Counted from the first letter of the stretch, positions 44,722 to 54,402 are shown. The stretch is 64,000 bases of DNA from Streptomyces sp. NBC_00513 (GCF_041431415.1 NZ_CP107845.1:5084001-5148000); one strand, 5' to 3'. A program made the numbers and translations. The notes: a model not told the origin generated them from the sequence alone.

Positions 44722-45357
44722 ATGGCGCAGCAGGAGAACCAGGTTGTCCCGGTCGACGAAGAGGGCTACGTCGTGGACACGGAGGACTGTGAGGCGCGCG
44801 AGCTCGCCTACCGTGAGCGCGGCACCTCCCGCCCCATCACGGTGGTCGGCAATCCGGTCCTGCACCGGGAATGCAAGGACGTCACCGAGTTCGGCGACGA
44901 ACTGGCCCGGCTGATCGACGACATGTTCGCGAGCCAGAAGACCGCCGAGGGCGTGGGCCTGGCCGCGAACCAGATCGGTGTGGACGCCAAGGTCTTCGTC
45001 TACGACTGCCCGGACGACGACGGCAAGCGGCACACTGGTGTCGTCGTCAACCCGAAGCCGGTCGAGCTGCCGGTCGGCGCCCGGGTGCTGGACGACTCCA
45101 ACGAGGGCTGCCTGTCGGTTCCGACGGCCTACGCCTCGCTGGCCCGCCCGGACTACGCCGAGGTCACCGGCCAGGACGCGCAGGGCAATCCGATCAAGGT
45201 CCGGGGCACCGGCTACTTCGCGCGCTGCCTCCAGCACGAGACGGACCACCTGTACGGGTACCTGTACATCGACCGCCTCTCGAAGCGCGACCGCAAGGAC
45301 GCCCTGCGACAGATGGACGAGGGCACCCCGCGCTACGAGGTCGTCCCGAACGCCTGA
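44722..45357 (+). CDS. def: Peptide deformylase
   Basis: 211 residues from ATG 44722. Three motifs: [21 protein letters not shown] and [11 protein letters not shown], which provide the Cys and two His metal ligands and the catalytic Glu. It removes the formyl group from nascent N-terminal Met. The N-terminal extension (~35 residues) is longer than in E. coli Def. Convergent with nrdS with a 20-bp gap. Confidence 0.95.
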   Translation: MAQQENQVVPVDEEGYVVDTEDCEARELAYRERGTSRPITVVGNPVLHRECKDVTEFGDELARLIDDMFASQKTAEGVGLAANQIGVDAKVFVYDCPDDDGKRHTGVVVNPKPVELPVGARVLDDSNEGCLSVPTAYASLARPDYAEVTGQDAQGNPIKVRGTGYFARCLQHETDHLYGYLYIDRLSKRDRKDALRQMDEGTPRYEVVPNA

Positions 45358-45377
45358 GCCGCTCTGCCCGAGCCGGT

Positions 45378-46346
45378 CTACGCCACGGCCTGCGGGCCCC
45401 GGAAGGCGCGCCTGAACGAGTTCGGCGTGGTGCCCAGGGCCCGCAGGAAGTGGTGGCGCAGCGCGGCCCCGTTGCCGAAGCCGCAGCGGCCCGCGATGGC
45501 GTCGATCGTCTCGTCGGAGGATTCCAGCAACTCCTGCGCCAACAGGACGCGTTGGCGCAGCACCCACTGGTACGGAGTGGAGCCGGTCTCCTGCTGGAAG
45601 CGGCGGGCGAAGGTGCGCGGGGCCATGTGCGCGCGGTCCGCGAGCTGCTCGACCGTGATCTCCTCGTCCAGGTGGCGCGCCATCCAGGAGATGACCTCCC
45701 CGACCGTGTCGCAGGAGGTGCGGGGCAGCGGCCGTTGGATGAACTGGGCCTGGCCGCCGTCCCGGTGGGGAGGTACGACCATCCGCCGGGCGATGGTGTT
45801 GGCCACCTCCGCGCCGTGCTCCTGTCGTACGACGTGCAGGCAGGCGTCGATGCCCGAGGCGGTGCCCGCGGCGGTGATCACCGAGCCCTCGTCCACGTAC
45901 AGCACGTCCGGGTCGACGACGGCCTTCGGGAAGCGGCGGGCCAGGGCCGGGGCGTGCATCCAGTGCGTGGTGCAGCGCCGCCCGTCGAGCAGTCCGGCCG
46001 CGCCGAGCAGGAAGGCCCCGCTGCACACGCTGAGCAGCCGGGCCCCCCGGTCCACGGCCCGGCGCAGGGCCTCCAGCAGTTCCTCGGGGTACTCCCGGGT
46101 CGGGGCCGTGCGGTCGGCCGGCAGGCAGATCAGGTCCGCGCTCTCCAGCCGTTCCAGTCCGTGCGGGGCCACGATGTCGAAGTGTCCGTCGCCGGTGGTG
46201 GACCGCCGGTCCTCCGCGGCGCACACGGCGAAGTCGTAGACCGGCAGCCCCATGTCGCTGCGGTCGAGTCCGAAGACCTCGCAGAAGATCCCCAGTTCGA
46301 ACGGGGCGACACCGTTGGCGAGGGCCACGGCCACATTGGTCAGCAT
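45378..46346 (-). CDS. nrdS: AraC-family regulator NrdS (GlxA type)
   Basis: 322 residues from ATG 46346. Residues 1-~195 form a DJ-1/PfpI domain (LLSVCSGAFLLGAAGLLDGR, Cys nucleophile position), and ~210-315 a double HTH AraC domain (ITVEQLADRAHMAPRTFARR, IDAIAGRCGFGNGAALRHHF). Streptomyces class Ia ribonucleotide reductase operons carry an AraC-type third gene, nrdS, downstream of nrdB, and this gene has that place and strand. A 320-bp gap separates it from nrdB. The ligand and targets are unknown. Confidence 0.82.
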   Translation of the reverse strand: MLTNVAVALANGVAPFELGIFCEVFGLDRSDMGLPVYDFAVCAAEDRRSTTGDGHFDIVAPHGLERLESADLICLPADRTAPTREYPEELLEALRRAVDRGARLLSVCSGAFLLGAAGLLDGRRCTTHWMHAPALARRFPKAVVDPDVLYVDEGSVITAAGTASGIDACLHVVRQEHGAEVANTIARRMVVPPHRDGGQAQFIQRPLPRTSCDTVGEVISWMARHLDEEITVEQLADRAHMAPRTFARRFQQETGSTPYQWVLRQRVLLAQELLESSDETIDAIAGRCGFGNGAALRHHFLRALGTTPNSFRRAFRGPQAVA

Positions 46347-46427
46347 GCCCCCAGTGTGGCAGTAATTCGCACTTCCATGACAGTCCTGCCACTGTCGGGT
46401 TTTCGTCGCCCTCGCGAGAGTGGAGGG

Positions 46428-46712
46428 GTGAACACGCTTCTGAGCCACCTCGTCGCCCTCGCCGTCGCCGGCCTCCTCGCGGGCCCGGCCCTGTACGGAC
46501 TCCTCCTCGAACGCCGCGTCGACCGGCAATTGCGCGCCGCCCGCGAGCGGGAGGAGGTCGTCCGGGAAACGCGGCAGCGCCCCCGCCCGGGACCCCCGGA
46601 GATCCGGGAGGTCCACCCCGTGGGCGGGGGCGCTGCCAAGTCGTGCGGCCGTGCGGGGAAGAGGACTCAGAAGTCCTCGTCCAGGTCGACGGTGCCCTCG
46701 ACCGCGACCTGA
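46428..46712 (+). CDS. Possible small membrane protein antisense to the nrdB-nrdS gap
   Basis: 94 residues from GTG 46428 with GGAGGG immediately upstream. An N-terminal hydrophobic helix (LVALAVAGLLAGPALYGLLL) precedes a Arg/Glu coiled-coil-like stretch (RRVDRQLRAARERE). It overlaps the 3' end of nrdB by 46 bp. Plausible because of the membrane helix and start site; the Shine-Dalgarno spacing is short and no family is recognised. Confidence 0.4.
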   Translation: MNTLLSHLVALAVAGLLAGPALYGLLLERRVDRQLRAAREREEVVRETRQRPRPGPPEIREVHPVGGGAAKSCGRAGKRTQKSSSRSTVPSTAT

Positions 46713-47683
46713 TAGGCCGACGGGCGGCGCTCGAAGAAGTTCGTCAGCTCCTGGACGCCCTGAAGCTCCATGAACGAGAACGGGTTCTGCGAGCCGTACA
46801 CCGCCGGGAAGCCCAGGCGCACCAGACGCTGGTCCGCGACGCACTCCAGGTACTCGCGCATCGACTCGGTGTTCATGCCCGGCAGGCCGTCACCGCACAG
46901 GTCGCGGCCGAACTGCAGCTCCGCCTCGACGGCCTCCTTCAGCATGTCGACGACCTGCTGCTGGAGAGCGTCGTCGAAGAGCTCCGGCTCCTCCTTGCGG
47001 ACCGTGTCGACGACCTCGAACGCGAAGTTCATGTGCATGGTCTCGTCACGGAACACCCAGTTGGTGCCGGTGGCCAGACCGTGCAGCAGGCCGCGCGAAC
47101 GGAACCAGTACACGTACGCGAAAGCGCCGTAGAAGAACAGGCCCTCGATGCACGCCGCGAAGCAGATCAGGTTCAGCAGGAAGCGGCGCCGGTCGGCGGC
47201 CGTCTCCAGCCGGTCGATCTTCTCGACCGAGTCCATCCACTTGAAGCAGAACTGCGCCTTCTCGCGGATCGAGGGGATCTCCTCGACCGCGTCGAACGCG
47301 GCCGCCCGGTCGTCCGGGTTGGGCAGGTAGGTGTCGAGCAGCGTCAGGTAGAACTGGACGTGCACGGCCTCCTCGAACAGCTGGCGCGACAGGTACAGGC
47401 GCGCCTCCGGGGAGTTGATGTGCTTGTACAGCGTCAGCACGAGGTTGTTCGAGACGATCGAGTCACCCGTCGCGAAGAACGCGACCAGACGGCCGATCAT
47501 GTGCTGCTCGGACGGGGTCAGCTTCGCGAGGTCCGCGACGTCCGAGTGGAGGTCGACCTCCTCGACCGTCCACGTGTTCTTGATCGCGTCGCGGTAGCGC
47601 TCGTAGAAGTCCGGGTAACGCATCGGGCGGAGCGTGAGCTCGAAGCCCGGGTCCAGGAGGTTCTTGTTCTCGTTGGAGCTCAT
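46667..47683 (-). CDS. nrdB: Ribonucleoside-diphosphate reductase beta subunit NrdB
   Basis: 338 residues. The diiron-site helices are visible: LSRQLFEEAVHVQFY (E-x2-H), IEGLFFYGAFAYVYWF and FRDETMHMNFAFEVV (E-x2-H). It houses the tyrosyl radical cofactor for NrdA. The C-terminal acidic tail ends VDLDEDF, as expected for docking to NrdA. Its ATG shares one base with the nrdA stop (TAATG), indicating coupled translation. Confidence 0.95.
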   Translation of the reverse strand: MSSNENKNLLDPGFELTLRPMRYPDFYERYRDAIKNTWTVEEVDLHSDVADLAKLTPSEQHMIGRLVAFFATGDSIVSNNLVLTLYKHINSPEARLYLSRQLFEEAVHVQFYLTLLDTYLPNPDDRAAAFDAVEEIPSIREKAQFCFKWMDSVEKIDRLETAADRRRFLLNLICFAACIEGLFFYGAFAYVYWFRSRGLLHGLATGTNWVFRDETMHMNFAFEVVDTVRKEEPELFDDALQQQVVDMLKEAVEAELQFGRDLCGDGLPGMNTESMREYLECVADQRLVRLGFPAVYGSQNPFSFMELQGVQELTNFFERRPSAYQVAVEGTVDLDEDF

Positions 47684-50091
47684 TACTGGCAGGCCTCGCA
47701 GGACTCGGGGTTCTCAAGGGAGCAGGCCAGCGCGTCGGCGTCGACGGCCTGCGGAAGCGGGGTGGCCGCCGCCGGGACGGCGGAGCCGGACGCCGCGCGG
47801 GCGATCTTCGTCGCCGGGCGCGAGCGCAGGTAGTACGTGGTCTTCAGGCCCTGCTTCCAGGCGTACGAGTACATCGAGGACAGCTTCCCGATGGTCGGCG
47901 TCTCCAGGAACAGGTTCAGCGACTGCGACTGGTCGAGGAACGGCGTACGGGCCGCCGCCATGTCGATCAGGCCGCGCTGCGGGATCTCCCACGCCGTGCG
48001 GTACAGCTCGCGCACCTCGGCCGGGATCCAACCGAAGCCCTGCACCGAGCCGCTGGCCTCGCGCAGCGCCTCGCGGGACTGGGCGTCCCACACGCCGAGC
48101 CGCTTCAGCTCGGCCACCAGGTAGGCGTTCACCTGGAGGAACTCACCGCTGAGCGTCTCGCGCTTGAAGAGGTTGGAGACCTGGGGCTCGATGCACTCGT
48201 ACACACCGGCGATCGAGGCGATCGTGGCGGTCGGGGCGATGGCGAGGAGCAGCGAGTTGCGCATGCCGGAGGTCGCGACCCGGGCGCGCAGCGCCTCCCA
48301 GCGCTCCGGCCAGTTCAGCTCGGTGTCGTAGTGGTCCGGGTGCAGGACACCGCGGGCCGTACGGGTCTGCTCCCAGGCGGGGAGCGGGCCGTTGCGCTCG
48401 GCGAGGTCGCAGGAGGCCTCGTACGCGGCCAGCATGATCCGCTCGGAGAGCTTCGTGGACAGCGCCCGCGCCTCGGGGGAGTCGAAGGGCAGCCGCAGCT
48501 GGAAGAAGACGTCCTGGAGGCCCATCGCGCCCAGACCCACCGGACGCCAGCGGGCGTTGGAACGGCCGGCCTGCTCGGTCGGGTAGAAGTTGATGTCCAC
48601 CACGCGGTCGAGGAAGGTCACGGCGGTGCGGACGGTCGAGTCCAGCCGCTCCCAGTCGATGTCGCCGTCGACGACGAACGCGCCGAGGTTGACCGAACCG
48701 AGGTTGCAGACGGCCGTCTCGCCGTCGTTGGTGACCTCGATGATCTCGGTGCAGAGGTTCGAGGAGTGGACGACCGTGCCCGGCTCCGCGGTCTGGTTCG
48801 CCGTGCGGTTGGAGGCGTCCTTGAACGTCATCCAGCCCTGGCCGGTCTGCGCGAGGGTGCGCATCATCCGGCCGTACAGCTCCCGGGCGGGCATGGTCTT
48901 GCGGGCCAGGCCGGCCGCCTCGGCCTCCCGGTAGGCGGCGTCGAACTCGTCGCCCCACAGGTCCACCAGCTCGGGGACCTCGGCGGGGGAGAACAGCGAC
49001 CAGTCGGAGTCGGAGTTGACGCGGCGCATGAACTCGTCCGGCACCCAGTGGGCCAGGTTCAGGTTGTGCGTACGGCGCTGGTCCTCGCCGGTGTTGTCGC
49101 GCAGCTCCAGGAACTCCTCGATGTCCGCGTGCCAGGTCTCCAGGTAGACGGCGGCGGCGCCCTTGCGCCGGCCGCCCTGGTTCACGGCCGCGACGGAGGC
49201 GTCGAGGGTCTTCAGGAACGGCACGATGCCGTTGGAGTGGCCGTTGGTGCCGCGGATCAGCGAACCGCGGGCGCGGATGCGGGAGTACGACAGGCCGATG
49301 CCGCCGGCGTGCTTCGACAGGCGCGCGACCTGGTGGTAGCGGTCGTAGATCGAGTCGAGCTCGTCCAGCGGGGAGTCCAGCAGGTAGCAGGAGGACATCT
49401 GCGGGTGCCGGGTGCCGGAGTTGAAGAGGGTGGGGGAGGACGGCAGGTAGTCGAGGCGGCTCATCAGCCGGTAGAGCGAGGCCACTTCCTCGACGGCCTG
49501 GACCGTCTCGTTCTCCGCGAGACCACAGGCCACGCGCAGCATGAAGTACTGCGGGGTCTCGATGACCTGGCGGGTGATGGGGTGGCGCAGCAGGTAGCGG
49601 CTGTGCAGGGTGCGCAGGCCGAAGAACCCGAAGCGGTCGTCCGCGCCCTCGGTGAGCGCGTGCTCGACCAGCGCGTTCAGCCGGTTCGCGTGGGTCGCCA
49701 CGAACTCGGCCGTGCGGTCGGCGATCAGGCCCTCGCGGTGGCCGACCTCGACGGAGACGGAGAAGGAGGTGGACCCCTGGCCCGCGGCCTCGTCGCGGAC
49801 GGCCAGCGTCAGCAGACGCGCGGCCAACCGGGAGTACGCCGGGTCCTCGGAGATCAGACCCGCGGCGGCCTCGGTCGCCAGCCCGCGCAGTTCGGCCTCG
49901 TCGGAGGCGGAGCTGCGACCGCGGAGCGCGGCGGCGGCGACCCGGCCGGGGTCGGTGTCGGGAAGGTCGGCCGTCAGCTCGGTCAGGGTGCGCAGCAGCG
50001 CGGCCCCGGGTCCCCCGGACGTGATCGCGGTCTCGATCGCGGACTCGGACGGAACGGACTCTGCGCGCGGTGCGGAGGGCGCGATGGTCAC
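47683..50091 (-). CDS. nrdA: Ribonucleoside-diphosphate reductase alpha subunit NrdA
   Basis: 802 residues from GTG 50091 with GGGAGAG upstream. Motifs: SSCYLLDSPLDELDSIYDRY, GHSNGIVPFLKTLDASVAAV, VVHSSNLCTEIIEVTNDGET (catalytic Cys), VCNLGSVNLGAFV, and the C-terminal SCEAC redox pair. Class Ia, aerobic. Streptomyces also carry a B12-dependent class II enzyme; when B12 is present the class Ia operon is silenced by the cobalamin riboswitch found here (50269-50371). Confidence 0.95.
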   Translation of the reverse strand: MTIAPSAPRAESVPSESAIETAITSGGPGAALLRTLTELTADLPDTDPGRVAAAALRGRSSASDEAELRGLATEAAAGLISEDPAYSRLAARLLTLAVRDEAAGQGSTSFSVSVEVGHREGLIADRTAEFVATHANRLNALVEHALTEGADDRFGFFGLRTLHSRYLLRHPITRQVIETPQYFMLRVACGLAENETVQAVEEVASLYRLMSRLDYLPSSPTLFNSGTRHPQMSSCYLLDSPLDELDSIYDRYHQVARLSKHAGGIGLSYSRIRARGSLIRGTNGHSNGIVPFLKTLDASVAAVNQGGRRKGAAAVYLETWHADIEEFLELRDNTGEDQRRTHNLNLAHWVPDEFMRRVNSDSDWSLFSPAEVPELVDLWGDEFDAAYREAEAAGLARKTMPARELYGRMMRTLAQTGQGWMTFKDASNRTANQTAEPGTVVHSSNLCTEIIEVTNDGETAVCNLGSVNLGAFVVDGDIDWERLDSTVRTAVTFLDRVVDINFYPTEQAGRSNARWRPVGLGAMGLQDVFFQLRLPFDSPEARALSTKLSERIMLAAYEASCDLAERNGPLPAWEQTRTARGVLHPDHYDTELNWPERWEALRARVATSGMRNSLLLAIAPTATIASIAGVYECIEPQVSNLFKRETLSGEFLQVNAYLVAELKRLGVWDAQSREALREASGSVQGFGWIPAEVRELYRTAWEIPQRGLIDMAAARTPFLDQSQSLNLFLETPTIGKLSSMYSYAWKQGLKTTYYLRSRPATKIARAASGSAVPAAATPLPQAVDADALACSLENPESCEACQ

Positions 50092-50268
50092 GGGGGGAGC
50101 TCTCCCTTGCTCGGCTCCGGGAACACCGACGGCGCGGGCGCGAGCGGGCGCATGCGGACCTCGCACGCTCCGGCCCGGACAGGGCGGGCGGTACGTGCAC
50201 CGCATGGCGTCCACCGGCCCAACCGCGAGGCCCGGACGTGTCTGCACCCGGTTCGGTCGAGCCGGGCG

Positions 50269-50371
50269 CGCTGTCGACAGGTCCTCGGACTTGTAGTTGC
50301 ACGAACAGGTGCACTTCACACCGTTGCGGGACAGTTCCGGATTCGCACCGGATTCCCCTGCGACGACAGCG
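50269..50371 (-). ncRNA. Cobalamin riboswitch in the nrdABS leader
   Basis: On the minus strand: GGGGAATCCGGTGCGAATCC and GAACTGTCCCGCAACGGTG, followed by AAGTCCGAGGACCTGTC, the B12 box region. An 8-bp P1 stem pairs CGCTGTCG (50371-50364) with CGACAGCG (50276-50269). Placed 178 nt before nrdA. Adenosylcobalamin would switch the operon off. Confidence 0.92.
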
Positions 50372-50377
50372 AGCACG

Positions 50378-50425
50378 AGCATACATGTGGGGGCGGGTGG
50401 ATGCGTGACCCCCCACATGTTGTGT
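50378..50425 (-). promoter_or_regulatory. Pair of NrdR-box-like palindromes before nrdA
   Basis: ACATGT cores at 50383-50388 and 50415-50420, centres 32 bp apart (three helical turns, the usual NrdR spacing). They are embedded in an 11-bp inverted repeat (ACATGTGGGGG with CCCCCACATGT). The right box reads CCCCCACATGTTGTGT. TATGCT on the minus strand (50383-50378) may be the -10. Confidence 0.65.
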
Positions 50426-50433
50426 CGGCGTGG

Positions 50434-50931
50434 TTACAGCTCCAGACGGTAGGTCAGGAGGGTGAGGCCCGGGATCGGGGCCCAGTCTCGTTCTGGTGTT
50501 CGGGTGAAGCCGAGGCGCTCGTAGATCCTGTGCGCCCCCGTCATCGACCTCTGGGTGGACAACACCAGGTGCGTCACGCCCTCCAAGGCCCCCGCCCGGG
50601 CCATGCACGCCCGCACCAGGGCCTCGCCCGCGCCGCGTCCGCGCGCCTCGCGGGCGACGGCCAACATCCGGAACTCCGCCTCGCCCGGGCCGGCGATGTC
50701 GGCCAGCGGGCTCGTGTTCGAGGCGAACGTCACCCCGCCGAGGACCGTGCCGTCGTGGTCCGCGACGAGCACCTCCCCGGAGGCGGCCCGGCCGGCGACG
50801 TCGCGCAGCACGTTCAGGTAGAAGTCGTCCTCGTTGAAGTCCAGCAGCCCGTCGTCCAGGTAGGCCCGCGCGGTGATCTCGCCGAGCTCTTCGTATTCGG
50901 CGACCGAGGCCGCCCTGATCACGATGTCCAT
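50434..50931 (-). CDS. GNAT N-acetyltransferase
   Basis: 165 residues from ATG 50931. Acetyl-CoA site: RMLAVAREARGRGAGEALVR near 93-112, later TGAHRIYERLGFTRTPERDW. Standard single-domain GNAT. The substrate is unknown. Its stop is 8 bases before the right NrdR-like box, so it ends just upstream of the nrdA promoter on the same strand. Confidence 0.88.
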   Translation of the reverse strand: MDIVIRAASVAEYEELGEITARAYLDDGLLDFNEDDFYLNVLRDVAGRAASGEVLVADHDGTVLGGVTFASNTSPLADIAGPGEAEFRMLAVAREARGRGAGEALVRACMARAGALEGVTHLVLSTQRSMTGAHRIYERLGFTRTPERDWAPIPGLTLLTYRLEL

Positions 50932-51034
50932 GCCGTCGAGTGTGTCGGACCGGCGGGCGATTGGTCGCGCGTGTCCACGGACGGGGATGCGAAGGGGGCG
51001 TCCCCCGGCGCGGACCGGCACGGACGGGCACGCG

Positions 51035-51075
51035 AAAGGGCCGCCGCGTTCCCGGGGGAACGCGGCGGCCCTTCG
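51035..51075. terminator. Terminator after the cstA operon
   Basis: 16-bp stem GGGCCGCCGCGTTCCC (51038-51053) with its complement 51056-51071, plus flanking AAGG/CCTT. Confidence 0.85.
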
Positions 51076-51091
51076 AAGGCCCCGGAGGGGG

Positions 51092-51298
51092 TCAGCAGCA
51101 GCGGAAGCCCTCGCGCGGGTCGGCCTCGCGGGCGTCGGTGCGGGCCCGCTCGAAGGCGCGCCGCGTCATGACCTCGGCGTTGGTGTCGTGCGCGCGGGCG
51201 TGCGCGACGTACCGGTCGTACGCGGCCTCGCCCGAGAACTCACGGACGTAGAACCGGGTCTTCGCCCACGCGCCGCGCACGGCCGTCAGGCCGCTCAC
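51092..51298 (-). CDS. YbdD/YjiX family protein (CstA partner)
   Basis: 68 residues from GTG 51298, overlapping the cstA stop (GTGA). The sequence VREFSGEAAYDRYVAHARAH and ARTDAREADPREGFRCC match the small DUF466 family that is almost always encoded directly after cstA and thought to work with the transporter. Ends before a terminator. Confidence 0.9.
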   Translation of the reverse strand: MSGLTAVRGAWAKTRFYVREFSGEAAYDRYVAHARAHDTNAEVMTRRAFERARTDAREADPREGFRCC

Positions 51299-53508
51299 GC
51301 GACCGGTTCCCGGGTCTTGCCGCCGCCGGAGTCGAGGCCCGCCGCGGCGAGTTCCGCCCGTTCCTCGGGGGTGGCGATCAGACCGGCCGGGGCGACGATC
51401 TTCGACTCGGTCCACGGGGTCTCGGTGAGGGTGACCGTCTCCGGCTTGCGGACGGCCTTGACGCAGGTCCGGGCCGCGTCCAGCAGCACGATGATGATCA
51501 GGACCGCGAACAGCACCGACAGGACGCCGTCCACCGTGGCGTTGGTGACCACGGTGTGCATCTCGCCCATGTTCTTGGCGGGCTTGAGCACCTTCCCGGC
51601 CTCGATGCCGTCCTGGTACAGGTCCCGCTGCGCGAAGAACCCGATCTTCGGGTTGTCGGAGAAGATCTTCTGGTAGCTGGCGGTGAGGGTGACCGCCACG
51701 TCCCAGGCCAGCGGGACGCCCGTCACCCAGGCCCACTTCAGCCGGCCCGATTTGATCAGCAGCGTGGTGCAGACGGCCAGGGCCACCGCCGCGAGGAGCT
51801 GGTTCGCGATGCCGAACAGCGGGAAGAGCTGGTTGATGCCGCCCAGCGGGTCACTGACACCCACCCACAGGAAGTAGCCCCAGCCACCGACGACGACCGC
51901 GCTCGCGATCCACACGCCCGGCTTCCAGCTGACGTCCTTGAAGGACTTGTGCACGTTGCCGAGGGTGTCCTGGAGCATGAACCGGCCGACTCGGGTGCCC
52001 GCGTCGACGGTGGTCAGGATGAACAGCGCCTCGAACATGATGGCGAAGTGGTACCAGAAGGCCTTCATCCCGGCGCCGCCGATGACCGACGAGAAGATCT
52101 CCGACATTCCGAGTGCGAAGGTCGGCGCGCCGCCCGTCCGCGACAGCAGGCTGGTCTCCTCCACGTCCTTCGCCGCCTGGGCGAGGGCCTCCGGGGAGAT
52201 GGCGAAGCCGAAGTTCGTCACCGCCTGCGAGGCGGTCTCGACGGTGGTGCCGACCACGCCGGCGGGGGAGTTGACCGCGAAGAACAGCCCGGGCTCGATG
52301 ATGCAGGCCGCGATCACCGCCATGACGGCGACGAAGGACTCGGTGAGCATCGCGCCGTAGCCGATGACCTGGACCTGGGTCTCCTTCTGGATCATCTTCG
52401 GGGTGGTGCCCGAGGAGACCAGGGAGTGGAAGCCCGACAGGGCGCCACAGGCGATGGTGATGAACACGAAGGGGAACATCGAACCGGCGAAGACCGGCCC
52501 GTCGCCGCGCGAGGCGAACTCGGTCACCGCGGGCATCTTCAGCATCGGCATGGCGATGACCACGCCCACCGCGAGCAGCGCGATGGTGCCGACCTTCATG
52601 AAGGTGGAGAGGTAGTCGCGGGGCGCGAGCAGCATCCACACCGGCAGCACCGACGCCACGAAGCCGTACGCGACCATCCAGATGACGAGGGTCTGCTTGT
52701 CGAGGGTGAAGAACTCGGCGAGCGAGGAGTCCGCCACCCAGCCGCCCGAGACGATGGCGAGCAGCAGCAGGGCGACGCCGATCAGGGACACCTCGGTGAC
52801 GCGCCCGGGGCGCAGCACGCGCAGGTAGAAGCCCATGAACAGGGCGATGGGGATGGTCATGCCGATGGAGAAGACGCCCCAGGGGGAGTCCGCCAGGGCG
52901 TTGACGATGACCAGCGCCAGTACGGCGAGCAGGATGATCATGATGGCGAACACGGCGACCAGGGCGGCGGCTCCGCCCACCGGGCCGATCTCGTCACGGG
53001 CCATCTGTCCGAGCGAACGGCCGTTGCGCCGGGTCGAGAAGAAGAGCGTGACCATGTCCTGGACCGCGCCGGCGAAGATCACGCCCGCGACGATCCAGAT
53101 GGTGCCCGGGAGGTAGCCCATCTGCGAGGCGAGCACCGGGCCGACCAGCGGGCCCGCTCCGGCGACGGCGGCGAAGTGGTGACCGAAGAGCACGCGACGG
53201 TCGGTGGGGTGGAAGTCGACACCGTTGTCAAGGCGTTCGGCCGGGGTCGCCCGGGTCTTGTCCACCTTCAGTACGCGGTTCGCGATGAAGCGCGCGTAAA
53301 AGCGGTAGCCGATCGCGTACGAGCCCAGGGCGGCGGCGAGCAGCCACGCGGCCGAGATCTCCTCGCCCCGGGAGAGGGCCAGTACGCCCCAGCCGATCGC
53401 GCCGATGAGACCGACGAGCACCCAGACGGCGATCGACTTCGGCGAGAGCCCCCCTGACGAGGCTCCCGCCGTGTCCCGTTGTGTACCTGTTGCTTCCGGT
53501 TCCGCCAT
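51295..53508 (-). CDS. cstA: Carbon starvation protein CstA (pyruvate/peptide transporter family)
   Basis: 737 residues from ATG 53508 with GAGGGGAC upstream. Roughly 16-18 membrane helices; motif GHHFAAVAGAGPLVGPVLAS near 98-117 and SGFHSLVSSGTTPKMIQKET are characteristic. CstA/BtsT proteins import pyruvate or peptides in carbon limitation. Coupled to the YbdD-like gene. The next gene upstream is dasR, so the GlcNAc regulator borders a starvation transporter. Confidence 0.93.
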   Translation of the reverse strand: MAEPEATGTQRDTAGASSGGLSPKSIAVWVLVGLIGAIGWGVLALSRGEEISAAWLLAAALGSYAIGYRFYARFIANRVLKVDKTRATPAERLDNGVDFHPTDRRVLFGHHFAAVAGAGPLVGPVLASQMGYLPGTIWIVAGVIFAGAVQDMVTLFFSTRRNGRSLGQMARDEIGPVGGAAALVAVFAIMIILLAVLALVIVNALADSPWGVFSIGMTIPIALFMGFYLRVLRPGRVTEVSLIGVALLLLAIVSGGWVADSSLAEFFTLDKQTLVIWMVAYGFVASVLPVWMLLAPRDYLSTFMKVGTIALLAVGVVIAMPMLKMPAVTEFASRGDGPVFAGSMFPFVFITIACGALSGFHSLVSSGTTPKMIQKETQVQVIGYGAMLTESFVAVMAVIAACIIEPGLFFAVNSPAGVVGTTVETASQAVTNFGFAISPEALAQAAKDVEETSLLSRTGGAPTFALGMSEIFSSVIGGAGMKAFWYHFAIMFEALFILTTVDAGTRVGRFMLQDTLGNVHKSFKDVSWKPGVWIASAVVVGGWGYFLWVGVSDPLGGINQLFPLFGIANQLLAAVALAVCTTLLIKSGRLKWAWVTGVPLAWDVAVTLTASYQKIFSDNPKIGFFAQRDLYQDGIEAGKVLKPAKNMGEMHTVVTNATVDGVLSVLFAVLIIIVLLDAARTCVKAVRKPETVTLTETPWTESKIVAPAGLIATPEERAELAAAGLDSGGGKTREPVA

Positions 53509-53637
53509 GATCGTCGTCCCCTCGTTGATCACTGCTTGAGCGCAGGGAATCTACGGGGGCCTGACCGGTGAACGTAAGCCCCCGTCCGTATAGCGGTACG
53601 AGCGTCCACCGGGGGTCGATCAGGAGTCAACCGTTGA

Positions 53638-54402
53638 TCAGAGAGCAGGTCGCTGAAGTCGGGCGACGAATTTATAACGGTCGCCGCGATACACCGAACG
53701 TACCCATTCGACCGGTTCGCCGTCGGCGTCCAGCGAGTGCCGGGAGAGCATCAGCATCGGCAGGCCGACGTCGGTGCCGAGCAGTCCGGCCTCGCGCGGG
53801 GTGGCCAGCGAGGTCTCGATGGTCTCCTCGGCCTCCGCGAGCCGTACGTCGTACACCTCGGCGAGGGCGGTGTAGAGGGAGGTGTACTTGGCCAGCGAAC
53901 GGCGCAGCGCGGGGAAGCGCTTGGCCGACAGGTGGGTGGTCTCGATGGCCATGGGCTCACCGCTCGCCAGGCGCAGTCGCTCGATGCGCAGCACCCGTCC
54001 ACCGGTGGTGATCTTGAGCAGTCCGGCGAGCGTGTCGTCGGCCGTCACGTAGCCGATGTCGAGCAGCTGCGAGGTGGGCTCCAGCCCCTGGGCCCTCATG
54101 TCCTCGGTGTACGAGGAGAGTTGGAGCGGCTGGGACACCTTGGGCTTGGCCACGAAGGTGCCCTTGCCCTGGATGCGTTCCAGCCGGCCCTCGACGACGA
54201 GCTCCTGCAGGGCCTGGCGGACCGTGGTCCGCGAGGTGTCGAACTCGGCCGCCAGCGTGCGCTCCGGCGGCACCGGGGTGCCCGGGGGGAGCGTCTCGGT
54301 CATGTCGAGCAAGTGCCGCTTGAGTCGGTAGTACTTGGGCACCCGCGCCGTGCGAGTGGCCGCCCCGCCTTCCGGCTCCGTGGTCGCCCCTTCGGTGGCC
54401 AT
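53638..54402 (-). CDS. dasR: GntR/HutC-family GlcNAc-responsive regulator DasR
   Basis: 254 residues from ATG 54402, the length of the S. coelicolor protein. N-terminal winged helix: [20 protein letters not shown] then [21 protein letters not shown]-terminal UTRA effector domain with [20 protein letters not shown] and [20 protein letters not shown]. Glucosamine-6-phosphate releases DasR from dre sites. It controls chitin/GlcNAc uptake, development and antibiotics in Streptomyces. Divergent from dasA across two dre-like sites. Confidence 0.96.
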   Translation of the reverse strand: MATEGATTEPEGGAATRTARVPKYYRLKRHLLDMTETLPPGTPVPPERTLAAEFDTSRTTVRQALQELVVEGRLERIQGKGTFVAKPKVSQPLQLSSYTEDMRAQGLEPTSQLLDIGYVTADDTLAGLLKITTGGRVLRIERLRLASGEPMAIETTHLSAKRFPALRRSLAKYTSLYTALAEVYDVRLAEAEETIETSLATPREAGLLGTDVGLPMLMLSRHSLDADGEPVEWVRSVYRGDRYKFVARLQRPAL

